A DNA stretch of 64,000 nucleotides from Streptomyces chartreusis. Lineage in GTDB: Bacteria; Actinomycetota; Actinomycetes; Streptomycetales; Streptomycetaceae. The stretch spans positions 1,364,001 through 1,428,000 of the forward strand of contig NZ_CP023689.1 of NCBI RefSeq assembly GCF_008704715.1, given 5' to 3'. The position numbers and the translations under genes were made by a program. The notes under the pieces are model-generated. The model was not told the origin of the DNA and made no database searches. It saw only the letters and a list, made by a program, of their open reading frames with translations. Shown piece after piece: positions 9,143 through 17,497 of the stretch (the stretch's first letter is position 1; the number at the start of each line of letters is the position of its first letter).

Positions 9143-9873
9143 GGCCGTTCCCCGTCCCGAAGTGCGCTGCCGCGGTCGTCACGGACGTACTCGTCGTACG
9201 ACTTGCAGACCACCCCCAGCCGTACGAGCGTCTCCCGCAACCCGTAGCGGTCCAGGCCGAGTTGGCCGTCGAGGAAGGCGGCGCGGGTCGCGGCCTCCCT
9301 GGCCTCGCGGGCCTCCGCCTTCTCGACCGTCTCCCGGGCGCGTCCCCGGGGGACGACCACGACCCCGTCGTCGTCGGCGAGGATCACGTCGCCGGGGCGG
9401 ACGACCTGGCCGTCGATCGCGACCGGCACGTTCACCGAGCCGCCGGTGGCCTTGACGGAGCCCTGCGCCGAGACGGCACGCGACCAGGCGGGGAAACCCA
9501 TGTCGCGAAGCTCCTGGGTGTCGCGGATGCCGGTGCTCATGACGACCCCGCGCACCCCGCGCTGCTTGAGGGCGGTCGCGAACAGCTCGCCGAACAGGCC
9601 GTCCGTGCACGGGGAGGTGGTGGTGACGACGAGGATGTCGCCCTCGCCGCACTGCTCCACCGCGGCGTGAATCATGAGGTTGTCGCCGGGCCAGCTCAGC
9701 ACGGTGACGGCGGTACCGGCGACCCGTACGCCCTGCTGGACGGGGCGGATCCCCGGGCCCAGCAGCCCGGTCCGTCCCATGGCCTCGCTCACGGTCGCGA
9801 CGCCGAACCCGGCCAGCGCGTCGACGTCCTTCAGCGCCGCCTTCGGGGGGTTGGTGACGATGACGCCGCTCAT
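9139..9873 (-). CDS. ligK: 4-carboxy-4-hydroxy-2-oxoadipate aldolase
   Basis: Class-II (metal-dependent) aldolase that splits 4-carboxy-4-hydroxy-2-oxoadipate to pyruvate and oxaloacetate (LigK/GalC/ProA). The 244-residue RraA-type fold shows the N-terminal LAGFGVATVSEAMGRTGLL segment, a GEGDILVV turn and GVVMSTGIRDTQELRDMGFPAW, as in that family. The start at 9873 overlaps the hydratase stop in ATGA. It is the last enzymatic step of the pathway and feeds central metabolism. Confusion with RraA, a ribonuclease inhibitor, is unlikely given length and context. Confidence 0.88.
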   Translation of the reverse strand: MSGVIVTNPPKAALKDVDALAGFGVATVSEAMGRTGLLGPGIRPVQQGVRVAGTAVTVLSWPGDNLMIHAAVEQCGEGDILVVTTTSPCTDGLFGELFATALKQRGVRGVVMSTGIRDTQELRDMGFPAWSRAVSAQGSVKATGGSVNVPVAIDGQVVRPGDVILADDDGVVVVPRGRARETVEKAEAREAREAATRAAFLDGQLGLDRYGLRETLVRLGVVCKSYDEYVRDDRGSALRDGERP

Positions 9874-10619
9874 GCCAGCTCCTGCGCGATCTGCGGGTAG
9901 GGGCGCATGTACGCCTCGGCCAGCGTCCGGTGGGCCAGGCCCAGGTTGGGACCGGCGTTGCGCTTGAGCTGCACGCCGCGGCGTACGGCGAGGTCGGTGT
10001 AGTAGTCCCACAGGTGCTGCTGGGCACCGAGGCACTCCATCGCCTTTCGCTTGGTGTCCCAGACCTCGGTGATGTCGAGCAGGACCTCGGGCCTGAAGCC
10101 GCTCATCTCGGGCTGGTGCGGCTCGAAGTAGAAGACGGGCGGGGCGCCGATGATGTCGCCGTCGCCGGGGTAGCCGATGGCCTGGGCGAGGATCCGGGCC
10201 TCGACGGCCATGCGGTTGGCGGCCGGGTGGTCGCCGTTGTACGGGTCCTCGGTCGGGTGGGTGAGGACGACGTCGGGCTGTGTCTCGCGGTAGACGGCGA
10301 CGAGTTCGTCGGTCAGCTCGGCGGTGGGCAGCAGCGGATAGTCGCCGGCGTCGAAGAAGCGGACCTCGGCGCCGAGGGTGGCGGCGGCGCGCTCGGCCTC
10401 GTCGCGGCGTATCGCCTTGATCTCCGCCAGTTTCCGGCCCTCGCGCCAGGCCTTGGCGGACTCGCCGCGCTCGCCGAACGTCAGGCAGGCGATGGTGACC
10501 TTCTCGCCCCAGGAGGCGGCCAGGGCGATGGCGCCGCCCGCCCGCCACACGAAGTCGCCGGCGTGCGCGGTGATGACGAGGGTGGAACGTGGGACGGCGG
10601 GCGCGTTGGCCTGGGTCAT
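9870..10619 (-). CDS. galB: 4-oxalomesaconate hydratase, PIG-L fold (GalB-like)
   Basis: Adds water to 4-oxalomesaconate to give 4-carboxy-4-hydroxy-2-oxoadipate. The 249 residues belong to the PIG-L/LmbE superfamily with metal-site motifs AHAGDF (H19, D22) and DHPAAN (H131). In Pseudomonas GalB a protein of this superfamily was recruited as the hydratase. It is the first enzyme gene of the operon, 61 bp after the GntR gene. A de-N-acetylase is the generic alternative for the fold, but the aldolase and tautomerase neighbours argue for GalB. Confidence 0.82.
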   Translation of the reverse strand: MTQANAPAVPRSTLVITAHAGDFVWRAGGAIALAASWGEKVTIACLTFGERGESAKAWREGRKLAEIKAIRRDEAERAAATLGAEVRFFDAGDYPLLPTAELTDELVAVYRETQPDVVLTHPTEDPYNGDHPAANRMAVEARILAQAIGYPGDGDIIGAPPVFYFEPHQPEMSGFRPEVLLDITEVWDTKRKAMECLGAQQHLWDYYTDLAVRRGVQLKRNAGPNLGLAHRTLAEAYMRPYPQIAQELA

Positions 10620-10680
10620 GGGTGCAATCTCCTAGATGGACAGGTGGGCGCCCGCCTCCCCCGCGTCCGGTGCGTGTGCG

Positions 10681-11331
10681 TCAGTCGCGCAACGCCTCGA
10701 TCACGCTGGTGAGATGGGCGCGGACGGCCGCCTCGGCCGCCTGCGGGTCCCTGGCGCGGATCGTCTCGATCATGGCCAGGTGCTCGTTCAGGGAGTGCTG
10801 CGGGCGACCGGGCCTGAGCGCCAACTGGAAGCGGTGGCGGACCAGTTGTGCGTTGAGCCGCTCCAGCAGCTCCACGGCCGTGCGCTGGCCGGAGAACTCA
10901 CGGATCCTGGCGTGCAGTTCCTGGTTCAGCTCGGAGTACGTCATCGGCTCGCCGTCGTCGACGGCCTTGGTCATGGCCGTACCGAGATCCGCCAGCACGG
11001 TCAGCTGCTCGTCGCTGGCGGCGACCGCCGCCTTAGCCGCGCAGAGTCCTTCCAGCACCATGCGGCACTCGGTGATGGCGACCGCTTCCTCCACGGTCAC
11101 CACCCGCACCCGTGAGCCACGGTTGCGGATCCGCTCGACCAGTCCCTGAGCCTCCAGATCGATGAGTGCCGCGCGGATGCTGGCCCGTGTCACACCGAAC
11201 TGCTCGGCGAGTTCGTTCTCCACCAGCCGCTGGGCCGGTGCCATCTCGCCGTGCAGGATCGCCTGCCGCAGCTGCGCGAGCGCATGCTGTTTGGCCTGCT
11301 CTCCGGTGCCCGGACGGGCTTCGTTCGGCAT
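10681..11331 (-). CDS. GntR-family regulator, FadR/FCD subfamily
   Basis: Transcription factor of 216 residues. The N-terminal winged helix (about 15-80, ELAEQFGVTRASIRAALIDLEAQGLV) is followed by an all-helical FCD effector domain (about 90-215) with metal-ligand-type residues around ELNQELHARI. It is probably the local repressor of the aromatic operon, released by a pathway acid. It is co-directional with and just ahead of galB. The candidate operator 11381-11392 overlaps its -35 box, suggesting autoregulation. Confidence 0.87.
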   Translation of the reverse strand: MPNEARPGTGEQAKQHALAQLRQAILHGEMAPAQRLVENELAEQFGVTRASIRAALIDLEAQGLVERIRNRGSRVRVVTVEEAVAITECRMVLEGLCAAKAAVAASDEQLTVLADLGTAMTKAVDDGEPMTYSELNQELHARIREFSGQRTAVELLERLNAQLVRHRFQLALRPGRPQHSLNEHLAMIETIRARDPQAAEAAVRAHLTSVIEALRD

Positions 11332-11380
11332 GTGCCCTCCCTGAGTGAGTGCCTGTCGAACGTAAATCTAGCCAAACAGA

Positions 11381-11392
11381 ATTGTCAACAAT
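11381..11392 (-). promoter_or_regulatory. candidate GntR operator and promoter of the aromatic operon
   Basis: ATTGTCAACAAT: arms ATTGT/ACAAT around a 2-nt centre. On the minus strand it contains TTGACA, spaced 17 nt from TTACGT. It is shared with 7020-7031 and located about 50 bp ahead of the GntR start. Confidence 0.6.
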
Positions 11393-11513
11393 TTTGTCTG
11401 CCGTATTGGGCACACGGCTGGGGCCGGCGGCGACGATGTGTCCGCCCGGCCCCGCCGACACCGCACACTCTGTCCAGGCCGCCGCCCCGCCCGCCCCGGC
11501 TAGGGTCGGCCGC

Positions 11514-11858
11514 ATGACGCACAGCTTCGTACTGCACATCCCCGACGTCGACCTCGAACCCGAGCCCCTGGACCCGGAGCAGATCCTGGCCGGGACGCCC
11601 GAGGTGACCGGAAAGGTGGTGTGGGAGTCGCAGGACGGCCGTCAGATGCGGGGCATCTGGCAGATCACGCCGGGCGTGGTCACCGACACCGAGGCCGACG
11701 AGCTGTTCGTCGTGATCAGCGGCTCGGCCACCATCGAGGTCGAGGGCGGGCCGACGCTGAAGGTCGGGCCCGGCGACATGGCCGTGCTGCGCGAGGGTGA
11801 CCGTACGACGTGGACGGTGCACGAGACACTGCGGAAGGCGTACTCGATCAACCTGTGA
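11514..11858 (+). CDS. small cupin-domain protein
   Basis: Single-domain beta-barrel protein of 114 residues, of the ethanolamine-utilisation/DUF861-like cupin type (EADELFVVISGSATIEVEGG and VGPGDMAVLREGDRTTWTVHE). Such proteins often bind sugars or small acids, and no catalytic function is evident. ATG at 11514. Upstream in-frame codons would run through the operator and promoter of the divergent GntR gene. The 3' end overlaps the converging LacI gene by 11 bp. Confidence 0.75.
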   Translation: MTHSFVLHIPDVDLEPEPLDPEQILAGTPEVTGKVVWESQDGRQMRGIWQITPGVVTDTEADELFVVISGSATIEVEGGPTLKVGPGDMAVLREGDRTTWTVHETLRKAYSINL

Positions 11859-12876
11859 GCGGGGGCGCCGTCGAGCCCCGGATCTCCAACGTCGGTGCGG
11901 CGAGGTGGAGTTCGCCCGCTCCGGTGGCGCCCTCGAACCGGTCGAGCAGGCAACGCGCCGCGCGGCGGCCCACCTCGTGGCTGGCGTTGTCGACCGTGGT
12001 GAGCCAGACGTGGCGCAGCCGGGCGATGCTCGTGTTGTCGTAGCCGACGACGGAGAGGTCGCGCGGGACCCGTAGCCCCGACTCCTCGGCCGCCGACAGC
12101 GCTCCGATCGCGGCGATGTCGTTCACCGCGAAGACGGCCGTCGGCCGGTCCGGGCGGCTCAGCAGGCGGACCGTCGTGCGGTAGCCGCCCTCCTCCGTCA
12201 TGTCGCTCGACTCGACGACGGCCCCGTCGGCGAGGCCGTGCGCCCGCATCGTCGCCTCGAAGCTGCGCCGCCGCAGCTCGCCGACCGCGCCGTACCCCGC
12301 GATGTGCGCGATGCGCCGGTGGCCCAGTCCGATGAGGTGCTCGGTGACCAGGCGGGCGCCCCGCTCGTCGTCGTTGGCGACGACGGCCACGCCGGGCAGG
12401 GCCGGCTCACGGGCTCCCGCGACCACCACCGGGAGCCGCTCGGCGACCGCCCCGAGAGCGGCCGGGTCGGGCAGTGTGCCGACCACGACCAGGCCGTCGA
12501 CCCGCAGATCCAGGAAGGGCCCGGCGGGGTCCTGGCCGGTACGGCGGTTGAGGCGGGCGTCGGCCAGGAGCATGTGCAGACCGTTGTCGTGCAGAAGGGA
12601 GTTGAGGCCCTCCAGCATGTCCACGAACCAGGGGTTGCGCAGGTCGTTCAGGAGGACGCCGACCGTGCGGGTGCGCTGCTCGCTGAGGCTGCGCGCGGCG
12701 GCGTTCGGACGGTAGCCGAGTTCGGTCACGGCCCGCAGGACGGCTTCCCGCTTCTCCGGGCGCACCTGCTCCGAGCCACGCAGCACGAGCGAGACCAGCG
12801 ACTTGGAGACGCCGGCCCGGTCGGCGACGTCACGGATGGTCGGCGGTCTCATGAGGATGGACCGTTCCACAGGCAC
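11848..12876 (-). CDS. LacI-family regulator
   Basis: Sugar-type repressor. The LacI helix-turn-helix (IRDVADRAGVSKSLVSLVLRG) and hinge are followed by a periplasmic-binding-protein-like effector domain up to about residue 340. Two starts are possible: GTG at 12876 with AAGGG ahead of it, or ATG at 12852 (MRPPTIRDVA), the usual LacI N terminus. If 12852 is used, the operator at 12858-12869 sits in the leader. It is divergent from two Gfo/Idh/MocA dehydrogenase genes with a matching operator, so it probably controls them and itself. Confidence 0.88.
   Translation of the reverse strand: MPVERSILMRPPTIRDVADRAGVSKSLVSLVLRGSEQVRPEKREAVLRAVTELGYRPNAAARSLSEQRTRTVGVLLNDLRNPWFVDMLEGLNSLLHDNGLHMLLADARLNRRTGQDPAGPFLDLRVDGLVVVGTLPDPAALGAVAERLPVVVAGAREPALPGVAVVANDDERGARLVTEHLIGLGHRRIAHIAGYGAVGELRRRSFEATMRAHGLADGAVVESSDMTEEGGYRTTVRLLSRPDRPTAVFAVNDIAAIGALSAAEESGLRVPRDLSVVGYDNTSIARLRHVWLTTVDNASHEVGRRAARCLLDRFEGATGAGELHLAAPTLEIRGSTAPPLTG
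12858..12869. promoter_or_regulatory. LacI operator O1
   Basis: TGGACCGTTCCA, one mismatch from the perfect palindrome at 12950-12961. It lies at the 5' end of the LacI gene and could mediate autoregulation or looping with O2, 92 bp away. Confidence 0.6.
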
Positions 12877-12949
12877 CCGCCCTTGTCAAAGGGAGCCGGA
12901 GGGATTGACACCGGTCACAAGTGGAGCCCAAGGTGGCCGGGACAGAAAA

Positions 12950-12961
12950 TGGACCGGTCCA
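12950..12961. promoter_or_regulatory. LacI operator O2
   Basis: Perfect 12-bp palindrome TGGACCGGTCCA immediately ahead of the ribosome site of the dehydrogenase gene at 12975. The central CG is typical of LacI-family operators. Confidence 0.65.
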
Positions 12962-12974
12962 AAGAAGGGCTGCA

Positions 12975-14135
12975 ATGGTGGACACGCTCGGCGTCGCCGT
13001 CGTCGGATTCGGCTGGATGGGACGGGTGCACACCCAGGCGTACGCCCGCGTCCCGCACCACTATCCGCAACTGTCCCTGCGTCCGCGGCTCCTGACCGTG
13101 GCCGAGGAGGTGCCCGGCCGGGCCGAGGAGGCCGCCGCGCAGTTCGGGTTCGCCTCGACGACCCGTGACTGGCGTGACGTGGCCGCCGACCCGAGCGTTC
13201 GGGCCGTCAGCATCACCGCCCCGAACTTCCTGCACCGGGAGATCGGTGTGGCGATGGCCGAGGCCGGCAAGCACATCTGGATCGAGAAGCCGGTCGGTCT
13301 GACCGCGGAGGACGCCCGCGCGGTGGCCGACGCGGCGGCCGGGGCCGGCGTGCACAGCGCGGTCGGCTTCAACTACCGCAACGCCCCCGCCGTGGAGACC
13401 GCCCGCGAGCTGATCTCCTCCGGTGAGATCGGCACCGTCACCCATGTCCGTGTCCGGCTGTTCAGCGACTACGCGGCCCACCCGCAGGGCGCTCTGACCT
13501 GGCGCTACGAGCGTGAGCGCGGTGGCAGCGGCGTGCTCGGCGACCTCGCCTCGCACGGCGTCGACCTGGCCCGCTTCCTGCTCGGCGCCATCGCCTCGCT
13601 GACCGCCGACACCGCGATCTTCGTGCCCGAGCGCGCCCGGCCGACGGGCGCGACCGCCGGGCACACCCTCGCCACCGGTGAGCTCGGCCCGGTCGAGAAC
13701 GAGGACTACGTCAACTGCCTGCTGCGCTTCGCATCCGGCGCCCGCGGTGTGCTGGAGGCCTGCCGGGTGTCGGTCGGCGAGCAGAACAACTACGGCTTCG
13801 AGGTGCACGGCACCGAGGGCGCGGTGTTCTGGGACTTCCGCCGCATGGGCGAGCTCGGCATCAGCCGGGGCACCAGCTACCAGGACCAGCCGGTCAGCAC
13901 CCTTTACGTCGGCCCGGCGCAGGGCGAGTACGGCGCGTTCCAGCCGGGCGCCGCGACGAGCATGGGCTACGACGACCTGAAGGTGATCGAGGCGTACCGC
14001 TTCCTGCGCTCGATCGCCGAGGGCGCCCCGCACGGGGCGACCCTCGCGGACGCCGTGCACAGCGCCGCCGTACTGGACGCCATGTCCCGGTCCGCCGAGA
14101 GCGGTTCCTGGGTGGACGTGGAGGTGCCGGCGTGA
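12975..14135 (+). CDS. Gfo/Idh/MocA-family oxidoreductase
   Basis: NAD(P)-dependent sugar or cyclitol dehydrogenase of 386 residues. It has the Rossmann motif (VVGFGWMGRVH, about residues 9-19), EKPVGL with the catalytic lysine of the EKP signature, and GSGVLGDLASHGVDLARFL carrying the active-site D-x-x-x-H pair. ATG at 12975 is chosen because AAGGG precedes it and the operator lies just upstream. It is coupled by a 4-bp overlap to a second dehydrogenase gene. The substrate is unknown; LacI control suggests a sugar or inositol derivative. Confidence 0.85.
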   Translation: MVDTLGVAVVGFGWMGRVHTQAYARVPHHYPQLSLRPRLLTVAEEVPGRAEEAAAQFGFASTTRDWRDVAADPSVRAVSITAPNFLHREIGVAMAEAGKHIWIEKPVGLTAEDARAVADAAAGAGVHSAVGFNYRNAPAVETARELISSGEIGTVTHVRVRLFSDYAAHPQGALTWRYERERGGSGVLGDLASHGVDLARFLLGAIASLTADTAIFVPERARPTGATAGHTLATGELGPVENEDYVNCLLRFASGARGVLEACRVSVGEQNNYGFEVHGTEGAVFWDFRRMGELGISRGTSYQDQPVSTLYVGPAQGEYGAFQPGAATSMGYDDLKVIEAYRFLRSIAEGAPHGATLADAVHSAAVLDAMSRSAESGSWVDVEVPA

Positions 14136-15124
14136 CGGTCCGGGTGGGTGTCGTCGGCGCCGGCGTGATGGGCGCGGACCATGTGCGGCTGCTGCACGGC
14201 CATGTCTCGGACGCCGAGGTCGTGGCGGTGACGGACGTCGACGAGGCGCGTTCCCGCGCTGTCACCGACGCCGTACCGGGCGCGCGGGTGAGCCCCGACG
14301 CGCGGGCGCTGATCGCCGATCCCGGTGTGGACGCCGTGGTCATCGCCTCGCACGACTCGACGCACGCCGAGCTGACCGTGGCCGCGGTGCGTGCCGGGAA
14401 GCCGGTGCTGTGCGAGAAACCGCTCGCGCCGACCGTCGCGGAGTGCGTCGAGGTCGTTCGCGAGGACGACAAGGCGGGCGGCGGGCTCGTCTCGGTGGGG
14501 TTCATGCGGCGCTTCGACCCGGCGCACGTCGCGCTGAAGGCGGCGCTCGGCGAGGGTGCGAGCGGCAGAGTGCGGGTGGTGCACTGCGTCAGCCGGGGCG
14601 TGACCTCGGCGCCGGGTGCGGTGAGCGAGTTCAGCGTCACCGGTTCGGCGATCCACGAACTCGACACCGTGCCGTGGCTGCTGGACTCCCCCGTCACCGC
14701 GGTCTCCTGGCACGCACCCGAGGGCGAGTCCTCGCCCGGCCTGCGCGACCCGCAGATCATGCTGCTGCACACCGCGGACGGCACGCTCACCACCGTCGAG
14801 ACCTTCCTCAACGCCCGCTACGGCTACGAGGTCCGCTGCGAGGTCGTCTGCGAGCGCGGCGCGCTGCAACTGGCCGACCCTGCGCTGGTCGTGAGCCACC
14901 TCGACCGGACGCGGTCCACCGGCCACCCGGCCGACTGGCGGCCCCGGTTCGCGGACGCCTACCGGCTGGAGCTGAAGGCGTGGATCGACGCCGTGGTCGC
15001 CGGCCGGCCCTCCCCGCTGGCCTCGGCCCGCGAGGGCCTGACCGCCTCTGCGGTCGCCGACGCGGTGATCACCTCCATGCGGGACGGCGGCCGAACGGTA
15101 CCGGTGCCGGTCCCGACCGTCTGA
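14132..15124 (+). CDS. Gfo/Idh/MocA-family oxidoreductase (inositol dehydrogenase-like)
   Basis: A 330-residue dehydrogenase with Rossmann motif VGVVGAGVMGADHVR, LCEKPLAP (EKP) and AIHELDTVPWLL, where the H-x-x-D pair replaces the D-x-x-x-H order. This matches the inositol 2-dehydrogenase subgroup and the paralogue at 20434-21456. GTG start overlapping the previous stop (GTGA). The pair probably acts in sequence on one polyol, for example oxidation and epimerisation through a keto intermediate. Confidence 0.83.
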   Translation: MTVRVGVVGAGVMGADHVRLLHGHVSDAEVVAVTDVDEARSRAVTDAVPGARVSPDARALIADPGVDAVVIASHDSTHAELTVAAVRAGKPVLCEKPLAPTVAECVEVVREDDKAGGGLVSVGFMRRFDPAHVALKAALGEGASGRVRVVHCVSRGVTSAPGAVSEFSVTGSAIHELDTVPWLLDSPVTAVSWHAPEGESSPGLRDPQIMLLHTADGTLTTVETFLNARYGYEVRCEVVCERGALQLADPALVVSHLDRTRSTGHPADWRPRFADAYRLELKAWIDAVVAGRPSPLASAREGLTASAVADAVITSMRDGGRTVPVPVPTV

Positions 15125-15188
15125 CGCCCGGGGCGCGACCAGCCCGACGCGCCCGCAACCACACCCGCACCCGCACCCGCGCGACGGC

Positions 15189-16208
15189 CTAACCCGGCAT
15201 GTTGTACGGCGTGACCACCTGAATCGCCGAAGGCATCGTCACCCCGGCCGGCGGCAACGCCCCGTGGGCCCGCATCACCACATGACACGCCTCCCGCATG
15301 TCCTGCCGCAGATCGTGATGCAGCACGACGGACAGCCGATGCTCCCGCAGCAGCCGCGTGTTGTCGTGGTCGAGGTCGTGCGCGACGAACACGGCGCACT
15401 CACGGCCCGCGTCCTGAAACGCCCTCAGCGTCGCGATGTTGCCGCCGCCGATCGAGTACACGGCACGGATGTCCGGGTCGCGTTCCAGCGCGGCCCGGAC
15501 GAGGTCGTACTGCGTGGCGTCCAGTCCCTGCCCCTCGGCGATCTCGACGAGCGTGCGGTCCGGATGGAGGGTGCGCATGGCGCTGCGGAAGCCCATCTCG
15601 CGCTCCTCCTCGTTGCGGAAGAACCCGCTGCTGAGGCTGGTCAGCACATTGCCGGGACGGTCGCCGAGCCACTGGCCCATGAGGTACGCGGCGGTCGCAC
15701 CCGCGGCCCGGTTGTCGATGCCGACGTACGCGAGGCGCGCGGTGGCGGGCAGGTCCGTCACCAGGGTCACCACCGGGATACCGGCCTCGGCGAGCCGGGC
15801 GACGGCCGCGGTGACCTCGGGGACGTCCGGGGCCTTGAGGATCACGCCCTGTGAGCCGCGCCGCGCGATGCGGTCCAGCGTCCGGGTCAGCTCCGGCACC
15901 GGCCCGGTCTCGCGGAAGTGGAAGCGCGAGCGCACCACCGCCGGGTGCAGGGACGGCAGCTCGGCCTCCAGGGCGGCGCGTACGGCGGTGGTGAACCGCT
16001 CCGGCGCCTGCACCACCATGTCGATCATGAACGTACGCCCCACCAGCCGCACCTGGGTGCGCTGCCGGTCCAGGTCGGCTATCGCCTGCTGGACCTCCCG
16101 CACAGTGCTCTCCCGCACCCCTCCGCGCTCGTTGAGCACCCGGTCGACCGTGGCCTCGCTCAGGCCCGCCTGACGTGCGATCTCCCGGATCGGGAAGGGG
16201 TGCCCCAT
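15189..16208 (-). CDS. LacI-family regulator
   Basis: Repressor of 339 residues with N-terminal helix-turn-helix (IREIARQAGLSEATVDRVLNERGG) and a sugar-binding effector domain. The AT..VDRVLNxRxGV signature resembles regulators of the inositol or rhizopine type. The ATG at 16208 is chosen because AAGGAG lies 7 nt upstream; in-frame codons further upstream would run into the operator. It is divergent from the PhyH-SDR-dehydrogenase cassette and separated from it by 107 bp containing a perfect palindrome. Confidence 0.87.
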   Translation of the reverse strand: MGHPFPIREIARQAGLSEATVDRVLNERGGVRESTVREVQQAIADLDRQRTQVRLVGRTFMIDMVVQAPERFTTAVRAALEAELPSLHPAVVRSRFHFRETGPVPELTRTLDRIARRGSQGVILKAPDVPEVTAAVARLAEAGIPVVTLVTDLPATARLAYVGIDNRAAGATAAYLMGQWLGDRPGNVLTSLSSGFFRNEEEREMGFRSAMRTLHPDRTLVEIAEGQGLDATQYDLVRAALERDPDIRAVYSIGGGNIATLRAFQDAGRECAVFVAHDLDHDNTRLLREHRLSVVLHHDLRQDMREACHVVMRAHGALPPAGVTMPSAIQVVTPYNMPG

Positions 16209-16261
16209 GCGACGGCTCCTTGAGGGGTTTTTGATGGTCGCCTGCTGGTTGTTCGACGGGA

Positions 16262-16273
16262 TTGTCATGACAA
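16262..16273. promoter_or_regulatory. LacI-type operator
   Basis: Perfect 12-bp palindrome TTGTCATGACAA between the divergent LacI and PhyH genes, 43 bp before the PhyH start. It is distinct in sequence from the first LacI operator pair. Confidence 0.6.
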
Positions 16274-16315
16274 GAATGGCATCGCTGAGTCGCCCCTGTC
16301 ACCGAGAGGACACCG

Positions 16316-17482
16316 ATGTCCTTCACCTCCGTACACCGCCGGACCTGGCTGTCCGAGCACGACTGCGACCTCGCGGACTTCCGTGAGCTGGTCGAACGCA
16401 GGACCGACCTCGCCGACTACCCGTACGCCTCCGCCGTGGAGCGCGAGGTCCTGGTCTACGACAGCGACCGGCTGCGCGGGGCCGAGGACGACCGGGAGGT
16501 GCGGGCCGAGCTGGCCCGTGCGCTGACCGACGGTCCGGGCATCGTGGTCTTCCAGGGTGCCTTCGCGGACCACGGCGTCGTCGACCGGCTCAGTGCCGTG
16601 TTCGACGCCCTGATCGCCGAGCAGCGCGCCTCGGGCGCGACGGCCGGGGACCACTTCGCCAGGCCGGGCGCCAACGACCGGGTCTGGAACGCGCTGGAGA
16701 AGGCGGCCCTGTACGACCCCGAGGCGTTCGCCGACTACTACGCCAACGACATCCTCGCGCTGGTCTCGACCGCCTGGCTCGGGCCCGGCTACCAGGTGAC
16801 CTCGCAGGTCAACGTGGTCAACCCGGGCGGTGCGGCGCAGAGCGTGCACCGCGACTACCACCTGGGCTTCCTCTCCAACGAGGTCGCGGCGGCCTACCCG
16901 GCCCACGTCCACCGCCTCTCCCCCGTGCTCACCCTCCAGGGCGCCGTCGCGCACTGCGACATGCCGGTGGAGTCCGGGCCGACGATGTACCTGCCGTACT
17001 CGCAGGCGTACGAGCCGGGTTACCTGGCGTGGCGACTCCCGGAGTTCCAGGAGTACTTCGAGGCGCACCACGTCCAGCTCCCGCTCGCCAAGGGTGACGC
17101 GGCTTTCTTCAACCCGGCGCTGTTCCACGCCGCCGGAACCAACCGGTCGGCGGGCATCCGGCGCATGGCGAACCTGCTCCAGGTGTCCTCCGCCTTCGGG
17201 CGGGCCATGGAGACCGTGGACCGCGAGGCCGTCGCGAACGCCGTGTTCCCCGTGCTGCTGCGGCGTGCGGGCGAGGGCGCGGACGAGGCGTGGACGACGA
17301 ACGTGATCGCCGCGAGCGCCGAGGGCTACCCCTTCCCCACCAACCTGGACAGCGACCCGCCGGTCGACGGGCTGGCCCCGCCGTCCCAGGCGGACGTCGT
17401 ACGGCGTGCGCTGGCCGGGGCGTGGACCCCCGAGGCCCTGCGTGCCGAACTGCGGGCCGGCGCCGAGCGGCGCCAGAGCTGA
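16316..17482 (+). CDS. phytanoyl-CoA dioxygenase-family Fe(II)/2-oxoglutarate oxygenase
   Basis: Non-haem iron oxygenase of 388 residues. The facial triad is visible as H178 and D180 (SVHRDYHLG) and H271 (ALFHAAGTNRS), with a 2-oxoglutarate-binding arginine nearby (R277 or R282). It heads a four-gene cassette with an SDR and two Gfo/Idh/MocA dehydrogenases under a divergent LacI regulator. In this company it may hydroxylate or O-demethylate a sugar or cyclitol so that the dehydrogenases can process it. That is inference; PhyH-family substrates vary widely. Confidence 0.82.
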   Translation: MSFTSVHRRTWLSEHDCDLADFRELVERRTDLADYPYASAVEREVLVYDSDRLRGAEDDREVRAELARALTDGPGIVVFQGAFADHGVVDRLSAVFDALIAEQRASGATAGDHFARPGANDRVWNALEKAALYDPEAFADYYANDILALVSTAWLGPGYQVTSQVNVVNPGGAAQSVHRDYHLGFLSNEVAAAYPAHVHRLSPVLTLQGAVAHCDMPVESGPTMYLPYSQAYEPGYLAWRLPEFQEYFEAHHVQLPLAKGDAAFFNPALFHAAGTNRSAGIRRMANLLQVSSAFGRAMETVDREAVANAVFPVLLRRAGEGADEAWTTNVIAASAEGYPFPTNLDSDPPVDGLAPPSQADVVRRALAGAWTPEALRAELRAGAERRQS

Positions 17483-17497
17483 AAGGACTCCGAAAGC

